Positions 26,701 to 34,879 of a stretch of DNA of 64,000 nt are shown one piece after another. The notes under the pieces were generated by a model. That model made no database searches. It was not told the origin of the DNA and worked only from the letters and a program-made list of their open reading frames with translations. Every line of letters starts with the position of its first letter. The first letter of the stretch is position 1. Origin of the DNA: Ancylostoma caninum (taxonomy: Eukaryota > Nematoda > Chromadorea > Rhabditida > Ancylostomatidae); the NCBI GenBank assembly GCA_037903475.1, contig JBAJFG010000015.1, positions 434,001 to 498,000 on the forward strand, read 5' to 3'. The translations under genes were made by a program, and so were the position numbers.

Positions 26701-29641
26701 CCTATGGACGCTCTAAGAGCCGAATGGCGGTTTAATACCGTGGCTCTCCCTCAGAAGACCTCAGCACATCAACTTGAGGGAATTTCTGAGGAGAGCGAAG
26801 AGGACGTGTCTAGGGTTGAGCCGTGTCACACACAACAGCTGCTTAATGAGGATCCCACAAAGCGATTCCAGGTACACTTTGATTTTTTTGGTAATTCTAG
26901 TTGGCCCTATTGACTCCATTGTGAAGCTTTTTTTGTACATTTAGATCCACTTCATCGAGAAAAAATTCAATTTCCAGATTGAGTCATTACTCTTCAAGGG
27001 AAGGTTTTCCGTCCTCAGGCATTCAGTGGATGCCCAGAAGGAAGCTGGAGCGCATTGTATTGCTAAGATAAGGCCTTTAGGTAGGTTCTAACCCATTACT
27101 TGCTGGCAACTTGCTGACAAGCATTCGACGAGCAAAATTCTGGTGGCAACTTGCTTTCATCAGTGCTTGTCGACAACTTGTCTCCACACTTTCTTGCTGA
27201 CAAGTTGTTTGCCGTATAAACTTGTCAACAACTTGTTGTAATCCTTTCTTGTCTGCAAGCTGTCGGCTCCAAAGCTTCTTGACAACTTTTCTTCGCATTC
27301 TTACTCAGATATATCTTTTTTTTCTAACCAAGACGAAGAGTTTTTTTTTCATACGTCAATGCGCTTTTTACCACCAACACTATTTTTTGTCAAGGCTATA
27401 TGCGTATTACTTTCTCGAGAACATACGAGGTTATTGTTAAAGCTGCCTTCTTCAGATAACAAGACCACAATGCGCGAATACGAGACGTTGAAAGAAGCTC
27501 AACACGAGAACGTTCAGCATCTCATCGCGGCTTACCAACAGTGAGTTTGAAAAAAATGATTTTTTGACGACCTAACCTAACGGCATTTAAGCATTTGTTA
27601 TACATATATTTATTTATCATGTCATATTACTTGTTTTCCAGCAGCGGCTTCCTGTACCTATTCTGCGAGCGATTGTTCGAGGACGTGTTCTCTCGTTTTA
27701 TACAAATTGATTATTATACAGAGGAACAGGTATGGCTTCATCTGACTGCTCGGTTACAAGTTAACCTTGAGCTTTCCCTTCAGGTACGGCTGACAATCGG
27801 ACAACTCGCCAGCGCACTCCATTGGCTGCACTTCAGGGGGTAGGCATTTTAACTCTTCTGAAAGCTCCCTTGTTCTGGACGAGTTTTCCTTTTCAGAATT
27901 GTCCATCTCGACGTGAATCCACATAACGTAATGTTCCAGTCAAAAAGGAACTGGATAGTGAAACTGGTCGATTTTGGTAGTGCACAGGTTAGTGTTGAAA
28001 GGCTTAGTTGTTTTTTGAGACTGATGATTGAGTGCCAATCCATGGAGAGGTTGGAATTTCCATACAGGGTAATTTTAATGCCTATTTAATTTATTTTAGT
28101 TCACCAAAGATGCCGTCAAACCAGCAGAACTCGATTTTGCCTGGGCAGCTCCCGAACTTCACATCAAGGATACCCCTGTCACTGTTCAAAGTGATATGTG
28201 GGGCCTAGGCGTTATCACATTCTGCCTGTAAGCTATAATTAGCCACTTCTGGAAGGGCTTATTGTCAGATTTTGAGCTATTTCATATGATTACAATCCAG
28301 ATTGGGCGGATTCCACCCGTTCACCTCCGAATATGACCGTCCAGAAGAAATCAAGGAAAATGTGATGAACACCAAATGTGACCCGAACTTGATCCCAGTC
28401 AATGCTAGCCAAGAATCACTGAGCTTCGTCACTTGGGCTCTCAAGAAGAATCCTTTGTGAGTTTTATGGGATCAGGGTTTCATGAGATAGATTATAGTGA
28501 AGTAATACATCACTGAAACAATTAGGTGCTGCTGGGAATGGGAAAATTATGAAAAATGCCCATAGTTCCCGCCATGGTTTATTTTCATAGATTTTGAGGG
28601 AAAAAAAACATGAAAAACGGGACGGTAAGTGAAAGAATAAATGCAAAAAAAAAGAGAAACCGCAAAAAAAAGGGAGCGCTACACGCTCCTGATCGGCTAA
28701 CTGACTGGGCCCTGTGGTCACATGCACCACTGAGATTACCCAGGGTGGGTCTCTTAAACAACTCGCAAATTCACCCACTCTCAACAAGGACGTCAACATA
28801 TTTACCATTTTAATCCCAATGGTGAATCCAGACCCTAGACGCATCGTTGGGGGTACTCAGCGCAAAAGTTCTGGTACATGTGTTAATAATGGTTAAGCTT
28901 GGGGGTTTTGTCACGCTTACCGTGAGTAAACTCATTAATGCATATGGCCCCTAGTTTCTTTTTTCATTTGCTCGCAAAATTCCAACGCACACGGATATTT
29001 ATACACAAACAAGTGAACCTAATGAATTTTCTGCCAGGATAAGGGCAAAATCCGCCATTGTTTCCATCATATTTGAGCTGCTGCTATATTCCTCGAGGAA
29101 AATACCGTTTACGGTCGCTGGCGTCGCTACGACACTTGTTTTGGTGCATATCGATTGTAGACGCGCCGCCCACAATCGATACATATTAAAACTAGAGTTT
29201 ACGCATAGCAGTAATCAAAAGCTCTTTAATAGTAGCGGATTAGCAGCACTTTTATCCTTTTTTCTAATTAGGGGACACTAAAACATGACGAGAACCTCAA
29301 CAATGGCTCATTAGTAGGATTACAGTTCAAATCATGTAGTACTGCTTGTTTTTAGGCGGCGTATGCGCACGGATGAGGCTCTTTCTCATCGATTCCTCTC
29401 TTCGGACCCGCAAATGGTGCGAAGGAGAGAGTCCATCAAGTGGGTTTCTCGAATAGTGATAGGAATTTCTTTTCCTAAAATTCTGTCAAGCACTGGCATC
29501 TGCAGAGAAGAGCATGGAACTCTCTGTTCCAGGTACGCCGCCTCCCGTTTGAGAAGGACAGCATTTCTAACGAAGCAATCGCAAGGAAGACCAGAGAGCA
29601 CCGAGTTGGAGCAGAAATTCGGCGGAAAGGTCGTACAATAG
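2993..29641 (+). CDS. unc-89 (obscurin-like giant muscle protein), C-terminal part, 36 exons
   Basis: UNC-89 is the nematode obscurin homologue, a giant Ig-repeat protein of the sarcomere M-line with two C-terminal kinase domains. Exons read by eye: 2993-3091, 3150-3269, 4806-4843, 4944-5037, 5100-5252, 5612-5729, 9992-10048, 10137-10289, 10344-10560, 10915-11045, 13874-13940, 14025-14173, 14234-14380, 16555-16739, 17402-17531, 19495-19589, 21799-21910, 23197-23301, 23350(or 23380)-23454, 24455-24568, 24647-24804, 24864-25039, 25491-25651, 25907-26027, 26268-26399, 26453-26629, 26687-26871, 26978-27080, 27456-27540, 27642-27729, 27784-27839, 27897-27987, 28100-28227, 28301-28456, 29356-29439, 29533-29641. 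Every intron phase matches and the whole joins without a stop for about 1,465 codons. The order PK1, interkinase, Ig, FN3, PK2 is that known for the C. elegans protein. The gene name rests on this domain order and recognisable segments, not on an alignment. The 5' part lies outside the window. The least certain junction is 16739 to 17402. Confidence 0.88.
3351..3644. mobile_element. hAT-like MITE in a PK1 intron
   Basis: The 294 bp element has 15 bp perfect terminal inverted repeats (CAGTGGCGGACGCAG at the left, its reverse complement at the right). It is flanked by a perfect 8 bp target-site duplication ATGCAAAT. An 8 bp duplication and CAGTGGCGG-type ends are characteristic of hAT transposons. 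The inside is G-rich near the left end, C-rich near the right, and A/T-rich in the middle. No transposase is encoded. Confidence 0.88.
3645..4805. other. unc-89 intron remainder
   Basis: A/T-rich intron sequence following the MITE, up to the 38 nt exon at 4806. No further feature is supported. Confidence 0.5.
5253..5611. repeat. GGCCAGGCC-rich and (CAGA)n low-complexity intron
   Basis: The short intron between the last two PK1 exons is simple sequence. It starts with degenerate repeats around GGCCAGTCAGGT and GGCCAGGCCTTG, then runs into CAGACAGACA/CAAACAGAC stretches. Long open frames on the minus strand here are products of the repeat. Confidence 0.75.
5730..9991. other. Large unc-89 intron after PK1 (4.26 kb)
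   Basis: No exon is supported here. It holds two (TTTA)n tracts followed by CACCC/GTGCG-type sequence, at about 6148-6190 and 7966-8003, which look like minus-strand retroposon tails. It also holds moderately repetitive-looking sequence at about 7460-7700 and 8900-9010. In C. elegans short kinase-only UNC-89 isoforms start from an internal promoter in this part of the gene. A long intron between PK1 and the interkinase exons could house such a promoter, but I see no specific element. Confidence 0.4.
6146..6200 (-). repeat. Retroposon 3' tail, (AAAT)n, minus strand
   Basis: On the minus strand a segment close to GGCACGCCCATTGGGGTGT runs into a (AAAT)n-type tail. Similar arrangements occur at 2743-2790 and 7966-8003. 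This is the layout expected of RTE-like non-LTR elements or SINEs inserted on the minus strand. Family assignment is inference. Confidence 0.4.
9992..25039 (+). CDS. unc-89 interkinase region (16 exons)
   Basis: This is the linker between PK1 and the Ig domain before PK2. It is predicted disordered: very rich in P, R, D, E, K and S. The exon at 10344-10560 carries three near-perfect FDPRDPR repeats. Exons at 10915 and 13874 add the related segments DSFGRPLD and DRFGRPIQP. The exon at 16555 has an RSRSRSTTPR stretch. The exon at 21799 has a PATPSPGSLLSPRSP stretch, a plausible phosphorylation or SH3-type ligand region. The exon at 23197 begins VIIATKRGKPGF. The exon at 23380 can be extended in frame to a second acceptor at 23350, giving DPRFDDISFQ. 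The junction between 16555-16739 and 17402-17531 needs the second of two overlapping donors (GTAAGTAGTA) to keep frame, so the 16735 or 16739 choice is open. All other phases agree. Confidence 0.78.
11046..13873. other. unc-89 intron, 2.8 kb
   Basis: A/T-rich intron without a supported exon or clear mobile element. Several open frames of 60-120 codons lack splice signals and recognisable content. Confidence 0.5.
14381..16554. other. unc-89 intron, 2.2 kb, carrying a MITE
   Basis: It contains the Mutator-like MITE at 14835-14956. The rest shows nothing I can name. Open frames at 15212-15502 and 16107-16469 have no supporting splice sites. Confidence 0.5.
14835..14956. mobile_element. Mutator-like MITE, copy 1
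   Basis: The 122 bp element has about 26 bp terminal inverted repeats beginning GGGTGTGGAGCGTTATACC. It is flanked by a 9 bp direct repeat CTGTTTTTT (14826-14834 and 14957-14965). A 9 bp target-site duplication suggests the Mutator superfamily. A related copy is at 60637-60760. Confidence 0.8.
16740..17401. other. unc-89 intron sequence
   Basis: An open frame at 16770-17156 and a TTTCAG at about 17120 were examined, but neither gives a phase-compatible exon. Treated as intron. Confidence 0.45.
18558..18753. mobile_element. TTCGAA-rich MITE, copy A
   Basis: The 196 bp element has 18 bp terminal inverted repeats (TTAGACATTTGACTCGAC, and the same with one mismatch at the right). It is flanked by a 6 bp direct repeat TCCGTG. 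The inside is a degenerate tandem array of about 42 bp units containing GTCGACTATTCGAAAA and GAGTTATTCGAAAT. It lies in the unc-89 intron between 17531 and 19495. A structurally similar element is at 53799-54017. Confidence 0.78.
19675..21464. repeat. (GAAT)n tetranucleotide array, about 1.8 kb
   Basis: About 450 units of GAAT read on the plus strand, with recurrent variants GAGC, GAGT, GAAC and GGAT. The array fills most of the unc-89 intron 19590-21798. It has two phase slips (AATGGAGCG) about 1 kb apart, each preceded by the same ATAAATAAATGAGCG block, so it contains at least one large internal duplication. Long minus-strand open frames made of IHSF repeats here are an artefact of the array. 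Confidence 0.97.
21911..23196. other. unc-89 intron, 1.3 kb
   Basis: A/T-rich intron with a short CAATAATCAATAATC run near 22120. Nothing else is supported. Confidence 0.5.
23455..24454. other. unc-89 intron, 1.0 kb
   Basis: No exon or repeat can be supported. An open frame at 23852-24115 has no matching splice phases. Confidence 0.5.
25040..25140. repeat. GTCGCGCCGC-type degenerate GC repeat
   Basis: Directly downstream of the donor at 25039 is about 95 bp of degenerate repeats around GTTGCGCCGCGTCGCACGGT, clearly more GC-rich than the surrounding intron. It is the only GC-rich low-complexity block in the unc-89 introns apart from the MITE ends. Confidence 0.6.
25491..26027 (+). CDS. unc-89 Ig domain before PK2 (exons 25491-25651 and 25907-26027)
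   Basis: An I-set immunoglobulin domain. The first exon has the B-strand cysteine in FECAVSGSPSPRVEW followed by the C-strand tryptophan. The second has the diagnostic YDLGEYTCTASNEYG, with the F-strand Tyr-x-Cys. It corresponds to the last Ig domain of UNC-89 (Ig53 in the C. elegans numbering as I recall it). A PIFVSRLRD start marks the usual A-strand. Confidence 0.9.
26268..26871 (+). CDS. unc-89 FN3 domain and linker to PK2
   Basis: Exons 26268-26399, 26453-26629 and 26687-26871. The fibronectin type III domain shows SRPGRPECDL, the B-strand tryptophan in AFITWEAPEG, YRLEYRQAG (C-strand), and YQFRVTARNGFGLG, the usual F-strand Tyr and Arg-Val-x-Ala-x-Asn signature. The two introns are only 53 and 57 nt. 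The third exon is a Glu/Ser-rich linker into PK2. Confidence 0.87.
26978..29641 (+). CDS. unc-89 kinase domain PK2 and C-terminus
   Basis: Nine exons. The N-lobe begins LLFKGRFSVLRHSVD, a degenerate glycine loop, and has the VAIK-type lysine in CIAKIRP. The helix C region includes REYETLKEAQHENV. The catalytic loop is HLDVNPHNV: aspartate and asparagine are kept, but the HRD arginine is Leu and the loop lysine is Asn. DFG is kept (VDFGSAQ), then AWAAPELH and SDMWGLGVITF. The domain ends DEALSHRFL. A basic tail, including YAASRLRRTAF, runs to the stop at 29639-29641. In C. elegans PK2 is, as I recall, the copy judged likely to be active. No AATAAA signal is evident in the following 150 bases. 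Confidence 0.9.
27090..27290. repeat. Degenerate GACAACTTG minisatellite in a PK2 intron
   Basis: The intron between 27080 and 27456 carries roughly ten imperfect units around TTGCTGACAACTTG and its variants (GCAACTTGCT, GACAAGTTGT, CAACAACTTGT). Some units face each other, so the tract could form hairpins. Confidence 0.65.
28457..29355. other. unc-89 intron, 0.9 kb, before the last two exons
   Basis: No repeat or exon supported. It separates the PK2 core from the exon encoding the final kinase helix. Confidence 0.5.
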
Positions 29642-30486
29642 CAAGGAAACCTCCAAAGACTGTCATTATTGCTCACTGATCTGTTCATATTGATCGCCCA
29701 GGACATCATCAAAAATCACAAATTCGAAATCAAAATTTAGACGTGTAGATTATTTTATTTGTCTAGAAGATTGTAGTACATATTTTGTTTTGTTCGATCT
29801 AGCATTCGCTAAAGGTTGGGGAACTTTTGCGAATGCCACGCACCTGCTGTTTTTTCATTGCCATTTTTGAATTATTGAAACATTTCACCTTCTTTCGTTC
29901 GCAAATGCAAATTGCGTCTGCATTTGCGGTGTTTTGACTTCGTGCGCCGGCCCAGCTTTGTTTTACTGTTCAACATTTGTAAAGAGGTGAATGAATCTTG
30001 TTTTTTTTCATGTATTATCCAGTGTTCCCTGGCTAGTCCAGCGACATTTGTTCTACCTAGAGTTCGTACAAGTTGGATTCGGCTAGGTTTGCTCCCAGAA
30101 CGGCTCTCCTGCCATAGGCGTGCTCTAATCATAATAAGTGAGCTAAGGGATGCTGACAAGGGAAGTGCACAGAGAAAAGCTGCTAATCCATGACGAGACC
30201 TATATGGGTAGTCCAAAATAATATTACCGCCTATACTTGAAACCTGCTGGATGGTCTACAGAAGCTCAGAATACCACGTGGAGCAAAGGGAGAACAATAT
30301 GGATACTGAGGAATCGTGGCTTGGTAGCGACGCTGATTTCAGATCTGTTTTCATCTTTTCTGATTCTTGTCCCGATAAGGAGTTACATCCGTCTTTAGCA
30401 GGCACATATGACAAGGCTGTACGTGGGCAGTACTAGTCAGTAATGCACGTGGTTGTGGGTCAAAAATAAGTGAGGTAGTATAGGTA
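29642..30486. other. 3' flank of unc-89
   Basis: No gene is supported. The frames around 30251-30436 may be the decayed upstream part of the Penelope-like element that follows, but no reverse transcriptase motif is visible. Confidence 0.4.
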
Positions 30487-30951
30487 GTGAGACACTCTGG
30501 GTTGCCAATAAAACTAGTGTTTCGTCCACCACCGACATTGAAAGAAATCTTAACCTCCACACGCATATATGAAAACAAATGCCTCCAGCCTGACTGTCAG
30601 TACTGTACCGAAGAGCAAATCTGTCAGCTGCGGGGCACGGTGTACCTCATTACATGCGAAGGCTGTGGAGAGAAATATGTGGGAGAAACAATGAGACCCT
30701 TACGAATGCGACTGGACGAGCACCGCAGGGCATTAACGAACCCTGCCTCCTACGCGTCAGAAAGTTTTTCAAGACATCGCACTCTGAAACATACGTACGA
30801 GCGTGCTCCGAAGTTGAAGGTCAAAGTCCTCCACCGTCATCTTGTGAATACTCTGGAAAGGAAAATTATGGAGGCACTGGAAATAAGGAGGCACAGTCCA
30901 GAGATAAACAACAGAGAGGAGTTGCGTGATGTGTTGAGATTGATCTCATAA
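30487..30951 (+). CDS. Penelope-like element GIY-YIG endonuclease (fragment)
   Basis: A 154-residue open frame without a stop. It starts with a segment typical of the region before the nuclease of Penelope-like elements (VFRPPPTLKEIL, then TRIYENKC). A Cys cluster follows (KCLQPDCQYC and ICQLRG). The GIY-YIG core is VYLITCEGCGEKYVGETMR with RLDEHRRAL downstream, and then SFSRHRTLKH. In intact elements this domain is fused behind a reverse transcriptase. Here that part is absent or decayed, so the copy is 5'-truncated. The nuclease part looks well preserved. A hammerhead-like motif lies 250 bases downstream on the same strand. Confidence 0.82.
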   Translation: MRHSGLPIKLVFRPPPTLKEILTSTRIYENKCLQPDCQYCTEEQICQLRGTVYLITCEGCGEKYVGETMRPLRMRLDEHRRALTNPASYASESFSRHRTLKHTYERAPKLKVKVLHRHLVNTLERKIMEALEIRRHSPEINNREELRDVLRLIS

Positions 30952-31203
30952 CTATGAGTATAAATGCCTCTCCGATCTCTTGCCGTAACGTAGTTTCATT
31001 CTGTGACCAACATCTTAGGAGCAAGGTTCTTTTCTTAACATGTTGAATTATGTCGAACACCAACCTAAGTTATCGTTGTATAGGTCAGCAATTGCCTGAG
31101 AGCACACGAAGTCAGAAAGACTTACTAACTTCCTGCCTCTAGGTATTGTTCAACTGTTCCTATTTGTAAGCTTGTGATGAGATAGCAATGGATTGTTAAT
31201 ATT

Positions 31204-31243
31204 TAGGTCTGAAGAAGGCATTAAATGCCGAAAGCTTACTAAT
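31204..31243 (+). ncRNA. Hammerhead-ribozyme-like motif 1 (Penelope-like element)
   Basis: Read 5' to 3': the core box CTGAAGA (31209-31215), then a stem II GGCAT with loop TAA and ATGCC, then GAAA (31230-31233). A single G-C pair would form stem III, followed by CTT before the predicted cleavage point. Stem I is weak (about 3 pairs). The order CUGANGA, stem II, GAAA is the hammerhead core. Minimal hammerheads with almost no stem III are known from Penelope-like elements. Activity is untested. Confidence 0.6.
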
Positions 31244-31684
31244 AAAGGCATTGAGGAGCTTTCAACTGCACAACTATATCAGCAATATCTCATGAAGCTC
31301 AGAGACAGAACAGTACTGAAATATCAAAAATAAGTCTCTCGCTCGTCGTGAACATTCCTACAGGATCAAATCCTGCTGGTGCTCGTCAGCTCTGCATTCT
31401 TGTTCCGAGCTTCTTCTGACCATCTAGCGCAGTGTTCGTTCAGTCGAGCAACGCTGTCTGTCTTTGCCAAATGAGAAAAGCTCTCCCATGAGTTGCCATA
31501 GCTGAGCGTCTGTTTGCCCATCGCTCCAGTAGGTCCTTTATCTTTAGCGTGGATTAGAGCTACCGCCCATATTCGTTTCATTTTTCCTCCCGTATCTGCA
31601 TTCTTAGCGCAAACTGGGGGTTGCTGAGTTCCATGAATCCTGGAAGCCTCAGCTGTAGGAGAACAGAGTCAGTGAAGAGGATTG

Positions 31685-32440
31685 GCAGTGGAAAAGACGG
31701 GCATGTCTGCCTCTATATGAGCACCTCTGGCACCACTAGCAATGCTGATTGGAACGATATCTGAATAAATTGCTAAGTAAAATTATGATAGGACAAAAAG
31801 TCGAAATTTCGGACAGAGCTTTCTCAACAACCTGATGAATGAGAGAATGGGTGGCTAGTGCAGACAACAAATTACATCGTTGAAATTCTCAATCTGTGAT
31901 AAGTGACATTACTCCGATCGGTCATTCGAAAGAAAGCAGCTGATCAAATCCTTGGGTTCATCGATTTGCAGACATATTTCACGAACAATATAACCCCTAA
32001 GGTTAACAAAACAAAGCCAACATAAGGACAACAGGTTCACTAACGTATACTAATGCTAGAGTTCAATTCAACTTTGGGAGAATTTATTTGTTGGACCCCC
32101 GTTATCGACTACCGGGCTGAACAAGCACAAGTGCTCCTATTTCACTTCAATTTTTAAAATACCCAGCGATGAATAGGGCGCTGACAGAACTGTACAGCTG
32201 TATAAAGGTAGCTGTTAATGGTTGTTTGATGTCTCGACAAAAAAAGCTCATTGTGTGTTGGCGTCTATTCGATCAATTCATGGGAATGTGTGGCAGCGAT
32301 AACGTGCCTCATATCTTTTGTGTCTTGTGAACATGCATGGCATAGTCGGCAGTCTGTGGCTCCGTACCGAGCGTGGGCGGAGAAAGAGTCGACCGAAGAC
32401 ATGGGGGCGGGACTCTGGGAACTCTGAACTAGGTAGGATC
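31685..32440. repeat. Dispersed repeat A, copy 1
   Basis: About 750 bp that recur nearly unchanged at 33090-33720 (first 630 bp) and, for its second half, at 36486-36920. Shared landmarks include GTTCACTAACG, TATTTGTTGGACCCCCG and ATGGTTGTTTGATGTCTCGAC. It is likely part of a retroelement, since copy 2 runs directly into reverse transcriptase remains. Confidence 0.8.
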
Positions 32441-32766
32441 TTCGTGTAGTAATTTAAATAAATATTCATATTCAACATATTGAGGAACCCCAGTAGACAT
32501 GCCCTCACCGTCCTATGGGGTGGAAAAGCAAAAAATCAATTAATATAAATATAGCAATATTCCGTGCAAAGCGGTCGCCATATTCGTTTTCAGCGAGACC
32601 ACAGTATACATGCCCTTGCCCGTCCATAAGCGGAAAGGGGGAAAATCGATGAAATTAATTAATCGATATTTCGTACAAAATGATTATCGGGCTTTTGGAA
32701 TACAGTAGGATTCTTTTGAGCTGTTAGCCAAGATGGTTATCGATAGGTGGTTATCGATTTTTATTG

Positions 32767-32804
32767 GGGCTAACGTTTCTGCGATGTCGCCGTCGTCAGA
32801 GCCT
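32767..32804 (-). ncRNA. Hammerhead-ribozyme-like motif 2, partly decayed
   Basis: On the minus strand: AGGCT (stem I), CTGACGA, a stem II with a GCG/CGC core and ACAT loop but a mismatched outer pair, GAAAC, GTT, AGCCC. Stem I has four of five pairs. It lies in a repeat of about 160 bp (about 32690-32852) that recurs at 35498-35643. Confidence 0.55.
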
Positions 32805-33089
32805 GGAAAGTCAAAGACATAGGCGATTTACCCTCTCAACCGCCTCATCCTTCTACAGGGCACCCTTCATCCAGCCGTACACTCAGAAAACAGTACAATG
32901 AACACAGATAAGGTAGAGCTCACTTTAGTTGCGGACACGGTGGTGGAATAGCGGACCACTAGTACCAAACTCGTGCTCCTAAGGATTTATAAGGTGCCTT
33001 AACAACCCGCCGACGTAGATCAAAACCCTCAAAGGTTTTGATACAGAGCGAGCTCGTTTGTGATGGCGTGATGTGATAGTGAAGATGGT

Positions 33090-33720
33090 CGGCAGTGGAG
33101 AAGGTTCACTCCTGGGAAAGACAGGTATGACTCTATATGAATACCTCTGTCACCACTAGCAATGGTGATTGGAACGATATCTGAATAATTTGCTAAGTAA
33201 AATTATGATAGGACAAAAGTCGGAATTTCGGACAGAGCTTTCTCAACAACCTGATGAATGAGAGAATATGTGGCTAGTGCAGAGAACAAATTACACCGTT
33301 GAAATTCTCAATCTGTGATAAGTGACGTTACTCCGATCGGTCATTCGAAAGGAAGCAGCTGATCAAATCCTTGTGTTCATCGATTTGCAGACATATTTCA
33401 CCAACAATATTACCCCTAAGGTTAACAAAACAAAGCCAACATAAGAACAACAGGTTCACTAACGCATACTAATGCTAGAGTTCAATTCAACTTTGGAAGC
33501 ATTTATTTGTTGGACCCCCGCTATCGACTCCCGGGCTGAACAAGCACAAGTGCGCCTATTTCACGTCAATTTTTAAAATGCCCAGCGATGAATGGGGCAC
33601 TGAAAGAATTGTACAGCTGTTTAAAACTAGTTGTTAATGGTTGTTTGACGTCTCGACAAAAACAAAGCTTATTGTGTGTTGGCGTCTGTTCAATCAATTC
33701 ATGGGCATGTGTTGTAACGA
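33090..33720. repeat. Dispersed repeat A, copy 2
   Basis: Nearly identical to 31685-32310, then diverges and continues into the reverse transcriptase remains starting near 33744. Confidence 0.8.
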
Positions 33721-33743
33721 TAACGGGTCTCATACTTTGTCTT

Positions 33744-34480
33744 ATAGTTTTGTCCAAGGTAGACCAATAGAAAATAATATGCTTGGATGAATCAACGATT
33801 GGGCCGGTTTTTAGATGAAAAGAAGAGCTGCGATGTGATAAATTTTGACTTTTCAAAGGCGTTTGATAGAGTTAGTAACAAAGAGTAATCATGCTATATT
33901 ATGTAAATAAATTGGACTATATTTAGCGGGTAGAACTTTCTAAGTTAGAGGTGGAATCTCAAAAGGATGCTCAATTAAAAGGCAAGTAAAGGGTGGTTTC
34001 TGTCAAGGAGGTATTTCGTCCCTCCCCTCCCCCCCCCCCCTAATGTCCACAGTTTTCACAGCAGAGTTAGCTGACGGATCGCGTGATGAGGGTATACATT
34101 GCAAACAGTTAGCTGATGATCTTAAAGTGTATAGTGGGTACTATTGTACTATGGCAGCTCTCTTGACTTTTCTGATAGTTACACCTATGTAAGCAGAAAG
34201 CCCCTTTTACTCACATTTTGGATATTCAAAGGCCTATCGACCAGCAACAGAAAAAGTTCTGATTCAAGCATACAGACCATACCTGAGATCAATTGTCTAA
34301 TGTGGTATAACTGTTTTTGCTCCACATAAGAAAAAAGACCTAACAAAGATTGAAAGCATTCAAAATAACTCCAGAATAACTCGAAAGCGAGGAATTCAAT
34401 ACTCTTAATATTTAATATACAAAATTCAATATACATATTCCTTTTCCTTGTATTTTTACGAACGATTTTTTTGTCCAATG
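33744..34480 (+). pseudogene. Non-LTR retrotransposon reverse transcriptase, decayed copy 1
   Basis: Interrupted coding remains in several frames: FSKAFDRVSNKE (33850-33886, palm motif A region) and LADDLKVYS (34101-34130, corresponding to the catalytic xxDD box). Downstream sequence is shared with copy 2 at 37214-38105. A run of C at 34027-34040 and frame breaks show it is dead. The clade looks CR1/jockey-like, but this is inference. Confidence 0.7.
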
Positions 34481-34879
34481 CTTTTTGGCATCTTTGTGTA
34501 TTATACCTGAATTATATGTATCCGACAAATCATGAGACGTTTGGGATTACGATTTGCATTTCTGCCAGCATTGGCCGGACTGGCTGTCAAGAAGGATCCG
34601 GTATTTAATGTGTCAAGTTGTTCTTTAGCATGTGAATTTGTTCTCTTCTAATCCTATAGGGTGATAACAAAGTCTTTGGTCGAATATAACAAATTGTGAG
34701 ACTGGGAGACTAGATAGGATAGCAAATTAAAAATTTACATGGATTATGTGGAACTCATGCGCTTTGAGAATCCACTCTCAGATCTTGGATAACTCTCCTG
34801 TCTTTTCTGTGGAGTCCACAAAACCGTCGGCAACTGCAAACGAGAGCCGCAAGTTGGTCGAGCTTGTATGACCTCGTTT

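Noticed and set aside
30654..30929. Second open frame across the Penelope-like region
   Set aside because: A shifted reading of the GIY-YIG frame without its motifs.
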